Origin: Bacteroidota bacterium
Lineage (GTDB): Bacteria > Bacteroidota > Bacteroidia > JABDFU01
Reading direction: 5' to 3'
Length of the DNA stretch: 64,000 nt
Assembly: GCA_016183775.1 (NCBI GenBank)
Contig: JACPDY010000087.1
Location: 1-64,000, forward strand
Positions 61,019 through 64,000 of the stretch are shown one piece after another. The first letter of the stretch is position 1, and each line of letters begins with the position of its first letter. A program made the position numbers and the translations under genes. The notes under the pieces are model-generated. The model saw nothing but the letters and a program-made list of their open reading frames with translations. It did not search any database and had not been told where the DNA came from.

Positions 61019-61717
61019 ATGGCAAAATTAACCAAGAAGAGAAAAGCGGCGCTGGCCAAGTTTGATCAGACAAAGGCCTACAGTATTACTGAAGCTGCTA
61101 AAATTGTAAAAGAGATCACAAACACAAAATTTGATTCTACAGTTGACATCAGTATCCGCCTAGGAGTTGATCCTAAAAAGGCAAACCAAATGGTACGTGG
61201 TATCGTTACGCTTCCGCACGGTACCGGTAAAGCAGTTCGTGTATTGGCATTAGTTACACCCGATAAAGAGGCTGAAGCTAAAGCTGCAGGAGCTGACCAT
61301 GTTGGTCTTGACGAGTATATCGAAAAGATCAAGGGTGGATGGACAGATGTTGATGTAATCGTTACCATGCCGAGTGTAATGGGTAAAGTGGGTGCGTTGG
61401 GCCGTGTATTAGGTCCACGTGGTTTAATGCCTAACCCTAAAACAGGTACAGTTACCATGGAGATCGGTAAAGCTGTGACTGACGCTAAAGGCGGTAAGAT
61501 TGATTTCAAAGTTGATAAGCAAAGCCATATTCATTCGGCTTTCGCTAAAACATCTTTCGATAGTCAGAAAATTGCAGATAATGCCAATGAATTGTTACAG
61601 GCAATTATCAAATTAAAACCTTCGTCAGCGAAAGGCGCTTATTTGAGGAGTGTGTTCATGTCAAGCACCATGAGCCCAAGCATCCAGATAGATACTAAAA
61701 CGCTGGCCGGAGTATAA
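61019..61717 (+). CDS. rplA: 50S ribosomal protein L1
   Basis: This 232-residue protein shows KYS-type N-terminal basic helix ([16 protein letters not shown]), [51 protein letters not shown] and KSVFMSS-like C-terminal signature ([14 protein letters not shown]). L1 also represses its own operon by mRNA binding in many bacteria. I chose ATG 61019; the frame reaches back to GTG 60989, which would add ten unconserved residues. Confidence 0.97.
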   Translation: MAKLTKKRKAALAKFDQTKAYSITEAAKIVKEITNTKFDSTVDISIRLGVDPKKANQMVRGIVTLPHGTGKAVRVLALVTPDKEAEAKAAGADHVGLDEYIEKIKGGWTDVDVIVTMPSVMGKVGALGRVLGPRGLMPNPKTGTVTMEIGKAVTDAKGGKIDFKVDKQSHIHSAFAKTSFDSQKIADNANELLQAIIKLKPSSAKGAYLRSVFMSSTMSPSIQIDTKTLAGV

Positions 61718-61757
61718 TCAGAATTAAATCTCCGGGATTCCGGATAAACCAAGTATC

Positions 61758-62300
61758 ATGAACAAAGAAGAAAAAACAAAGGCGATAGAAGAGTTGTTCG
61801 GTCAATTGGCCGCCACAACGCATTTCTATCTGACCGACATATCAACCTTAAGCTCCGAGAAGACCAGTAAGTTAAGAAGGCTGTTTTTTAAGCAGAACGT
61901 CACGATGCAGGTCGTGAAAAATTCATTGCTTAAAAAAGCAATTGAAAAAAGTACCGGTCGTGATTACAAAGATCTGATGGGCGCTCCGTTGAAAGGTTCT
62001 ACTGCGGTATTATTCAGTGAATCCGGAAGCGCACCTGCCAAGATCCTTAAGGAATTCCGTAAAACAAGCGACCGACCTTTATTAAAGGCGGCCTATGTTG
62101 AATCGGCAATTTATTTAGGGGATGCCCAGATCGATATTCTTGCCGCTATTAAGAGCAAGAATGAATTGATCGGAGATATCATCGGCTTATTGCAATCTCC
62201 TGCCCGAAATGTTATTTCGGCGCTTACAAACCCGGCCAGGAAAATGGAAGGTGGTACCGATGCAGCAGCAGGTAATGCTGAAGCAGCACCGGCAGCTTAA
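61758..62300 (+). CDS. rplJ: 50S ribosomal protein L10
   Basis: This 180-residue protein has the L10 layout: an RNA-binding N-terminal domain (FYLTDISTLSSEKTSKLRR, VVKNSLLKKAIEK) and a C-terminal helix that binds L7/L12 dimers, ending in an Ala-rich tail. It precedes rplL by 60 bases. The L10-L7/L12 complex recruits elongation factors. Confidence 0.95.
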   Translation: MNKEEKTKAIEELFGQLAATTHFYLTDISTLSSEKTSKLRRLFFKQNVTMQVVKNSLLKKAIEKSTGRDYKDLMGAPLKGSTAVLFSESGSAPAKILKEFRKTSDRPLLKAAYVESAIYLGDAQIDILAAIKSKNELIGDIIGLLQSPARNVISALTNPARKMEGGTDAAAGNAEAAPAA

Positions 62301-62360
62301 ATTGTAATTAAATAATTAAAATTTTTTATAAACCAGTAATTAATTAAAAACCTCAATAAA

Positions 62361-62729
62361 ATGGCAGACGTAAAAGCGATAGCTGACCAATTAGTTAGCT
62401 TAACAGTAAAAGAAGTTCAGGAATTAGCGAAAGTGCTAAAAGATGAGCATGGTATTGAACCCGCAGCTGCAGTAGCAGTAGCAGGCGGCGGAGGTGGTGC
62501 AGCAGCAACAGAAGCTAAAACATCATTTGACGTAATTCTTAAAAGTGCCGGCGCTCAGAAACTTGGTGTTGTAAAGATCGTTAAAGAACTTACAGGACTT
62601 GGCTTGAAAGAGTCTAAAGACCTGGTAGACGGAGCTCCAAAACCTATCAAGGAAGGTGTTTCTAAAGAAGATGCTGAGAACATGAGAAAACAATTAGCTG
62701 ACGCGGGAGCAGAAGTTGAAGTTAAGTAA
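62361..62729 (+). CDS. rplL: 50S ribosomal protein L7/L12
   Basis: This 122-residue acidic protein has an N-terminal dimerisation helix ([18 protein letters not shown]), an Ala/Gly-rich hinge, and the C-terminal domain [19 protein letters not shown] with [15 protein letters not shown]. It forms the stalk that recruits EF-Tu and EF-G. An 8-base-pair hairpin follows before rpoB. Confidence 0.98.
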   Translation: MADVKAIADQLVSLTVKEVQELAKVLKDEHGIEPAAAVAVAGGGGGAAATEAKTSFDVILKSAGAQKLGVVKIVKELTGLGLKESKDLVDGAPKPIKEGVSKEDAENMRKQLADAGAEVEVK

Positions 62730-62792
62730 ACTCATTCTACAATATATTGATAGTGATCTGTGTCCGGACAGGACGCGGATCATATATCATAT

Positions 62793-62813
62793 AGCCCACT
62801 TTTATAGTGGGCT
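62793..62813 (+). promoter_or_regulatory. Hairpin in the rplL-rpoB spacer, possible attenuator
   Basis: AGCCCACT (62793-62800) pairs with AGTGGGCT (62806-62813) with a TTTAT loop, followed by a weak TTAGTTGTTTT tail. The position between L7/L12 and beta matches the place where other bacteria attenuate rpoBC relative to ribosomal genes. The rest of the 160-base spacer holds a TGTCCGGACA palindrome (62761-62770) and TGCATTTATGCA (about 62853-62864). Confidence 0.6.
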
Positions 62814-62889
62814 TTAGTTGTTTTGAAATTTTTTTAAACCAGTCTGCTCGTGTTGCATTTATGCACGGCAGGCGTAATACTCGATCGCC

Positions 62890-64000
62890 TTGGCTCAGAA
62901 CAAAAAAAATCAGAGAATAAATTTCTCCAAAAGTAAAAATCAGGTTGAGTATCCTGATTTCCTTGATATACAATTGCAGTCGTTCAAGGACTTCTTTCAG
63001 TTAGAAACTACCAGCGAAAACCGTAAGGACGAAGGGTTGTTTAAGGTATTCAGTGAGAATTTTCCTATTTCCGATGCCCGTAACAATTTCGTACTTGAGT
63101 TTTTGGACTACTTCGTAGATCCTCCGCGTTACTCAATCGATGAGTGTATCGAACGCGGATTGACTCACAGCGTTCCGCTTAAAGCGAAACTTAAGCTGTA
63201 TTGTACAGATGCCGAACACGAGGATTTTGAAACTGTTGTTCAGGATGTATATCTGGGAACAATTCCATATATGACCCCAAAAGGTACGTTCGTTATCAAT
63301 GGTGCTGAACGGGTTGTTGTATCCCAATTACATCGTTCACCAGGTGTTTTCTTTGGTCAAAGCCGTCACGCTAACGGAACCAAACTGTATTCTGCGCGTA
63401 TCATACCTTTTAAAGGATCGTGGATAGAGTTTGCTACAGATATCAACAGTGTGATGTATGCTTACATCGATCGTAAGAAAAAATTACCAGTAACTACTCT
63501 TTTAAGAGCGATCGGGTTTGAAAGTGATAAACAGATCCTTGAAATATTTGGTCTTGCTGATGAATTAAAAGTAAGTAAGGCTGCCTTGTTAAAAGTTGTT
63601 GGACGTAAATTGGCAGCACGTGTTTTAAAGACATGGGTGGAAGATTTCGTGGATGAAGATACCGGTGAAGTTGTATCTATTGAGCGTAACGAGGTGCTGA
63701 TCGATCGTGAAACTGTTCTCGAAGAATCTCACATTGATATGATCGTTGATGCGAATGTTAAAGCGGTTATACTCCACAAGGAAGACGTTAACTCGGCTGA
63801 TTACGCCATCATTTACAATACGCTCCAAAAAGACACATCTAATTCGGAAAAGGAAGCGGTTGAACACATTTACCGTCAGTTGCGTAATGCTGAACCACCC
63901 GATGAAGAAACAGCGCGTGGTATCATTGATAAATTATTCTTCTCCGATAAGCGTTACGATCTTGGAGAAGTTGGCCGTTATAGAATAAATAAAAAATTAG
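62890..64000 (+). CDS. rpoB: DNA-directed RNA polymerase subunit beta (3' truncated by window edge)
   Basis: The frame runs from an in-frame stop at 62875 to the right edge of the window and continues beyond it. The translated part has [64 protein letters not shown] and [14 protein letters not shown], which are the N-terminal protrusion and lobe of bacterial beta subunits. TTG 62890 is the only usual start that keeps the conserved QRINFS segment near residue 8. About 370 residues are visible of roughly 1270. Confidence 0.95.
   Translation, partial: MAQNKKNQRINFSKSKNQVEYPDFLDIQLQSFKDFFQLETTSENRKDEGLFKVFSENFPISDARNNFVLEFLDYFVDPPRYSIDECIERGLTHSVPLKAKLKLYCTDAEHEDFETVVQDVYLGTIPYMTPKGTFVINGAERVVVSQLHRSPGVFFGQSRHANGTKLYSARIIPFKGSWIEFATDINSVMYAYIDRKKKLPVTTLLRAIGFESDKQILEIFGLADELKVSKAALLKVVGRKLAARVLKTWVEDFVDEDTGEVVSIERNEVLIDRETVLEESHIDMIVDANVKAVILHKEDVNSADYAIIYNTLQKDTSNSEKEAVEHIYRQLRNAEPPDEETARGIIDKLFFSDKRYDLGEVGRYRINKKL

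Overview
The window is a chromosome segment from a member of the Bacteroidota. The evidence is two secreted proteins with C-terminal type IX secretion (T9SS) sorting domains, repeated matches to the Bacteroidota promoter pattern (TTTG, about 19 nt, TAnnTTTG), little use of Shine-Dalgarno sites, many TTG starts, AT-rich intergenic DNA, and ribosomal/RNA-polymerase genes of Bacteroidota type. The order or genus cannot be fixed from the sequence alone. No CRISPR array, intact insertion sequence, prophage or rRNA gene was seen.

Region 1 (1-26427) is a large surface-polysaccharide locus. It holds about nine glycosyltransferases (GT4-like, GT2, GT9 and a GT11-like fucosyltransferase-type enzyme), a polymerase-like membrane protein, a UDP-GlcNAc 2-epimerase, a RmlD-like reductase, four FkbM-family methyltransferases, a FkbH-like protein with its own acyl carrier protein, a WcaF-like acetyltransferase, AsnB, and an alpha/alpha-toroid protein. 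Thirteen genes between 21488 and 7510 lie head to tail on the minus strand with tiny gaps or overlaps, so they are probably one operon. It diverges from a plus-strand GT9/asnB/GT4/acetyltransferase group. A MazF-type toxin-antitoxin cassette flanked by direct repeats sits near the left end.

Region 2 (26544-35067) encodes a cell-surface assembly. It has an OmpA-family protein, a periplasmic Ig-like chaperone-type protein, two related secreted subunit-like proteins separated by a very strong terminator, and a 1216-residue outer-membrane protein combining Ig-like domains, a barrel-like region, a carboxypeptidase-regulatory-like tail and a SPOR domain. The layout resembles a chaperone-usher fimbrial operon but is built from different parts. 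It is the best candidate here for an undescribed system.

Region 3 (35118-56960) is mixed housekeeping and accessory content: rdgB, a tandem two-module Ddl, a PASTA protein, T9SS cargo proteins, an RluA-family pseudouridine synthase, a PIN-domain toxin-antitoxin pair, an M42 peptidase, a second RmlD-like reductase, a frameshifted GT-C-type membrane protein, two APC permeases, a helix-hairpin-helix protein, apt, an acyl-CoA dehydrogenase, rpsU and a Xer recombinase. Short palindromic repeats recur through this region and several are read in frame inside genes.

Region 4 (57006-64000) is the conserved translation/transcription block: hpf, tRNA-Thr, tRNA-Tyr, tRNA-Gly, tRNA-Thr, tuf, tRNA-Trp, secE, nusG, rplK, rplA, rplJ, rplL and the 5' part of rpoB, which runs off the right edge. 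A truncated second copy of the tRNA-Trp 3' half lies just before secE.
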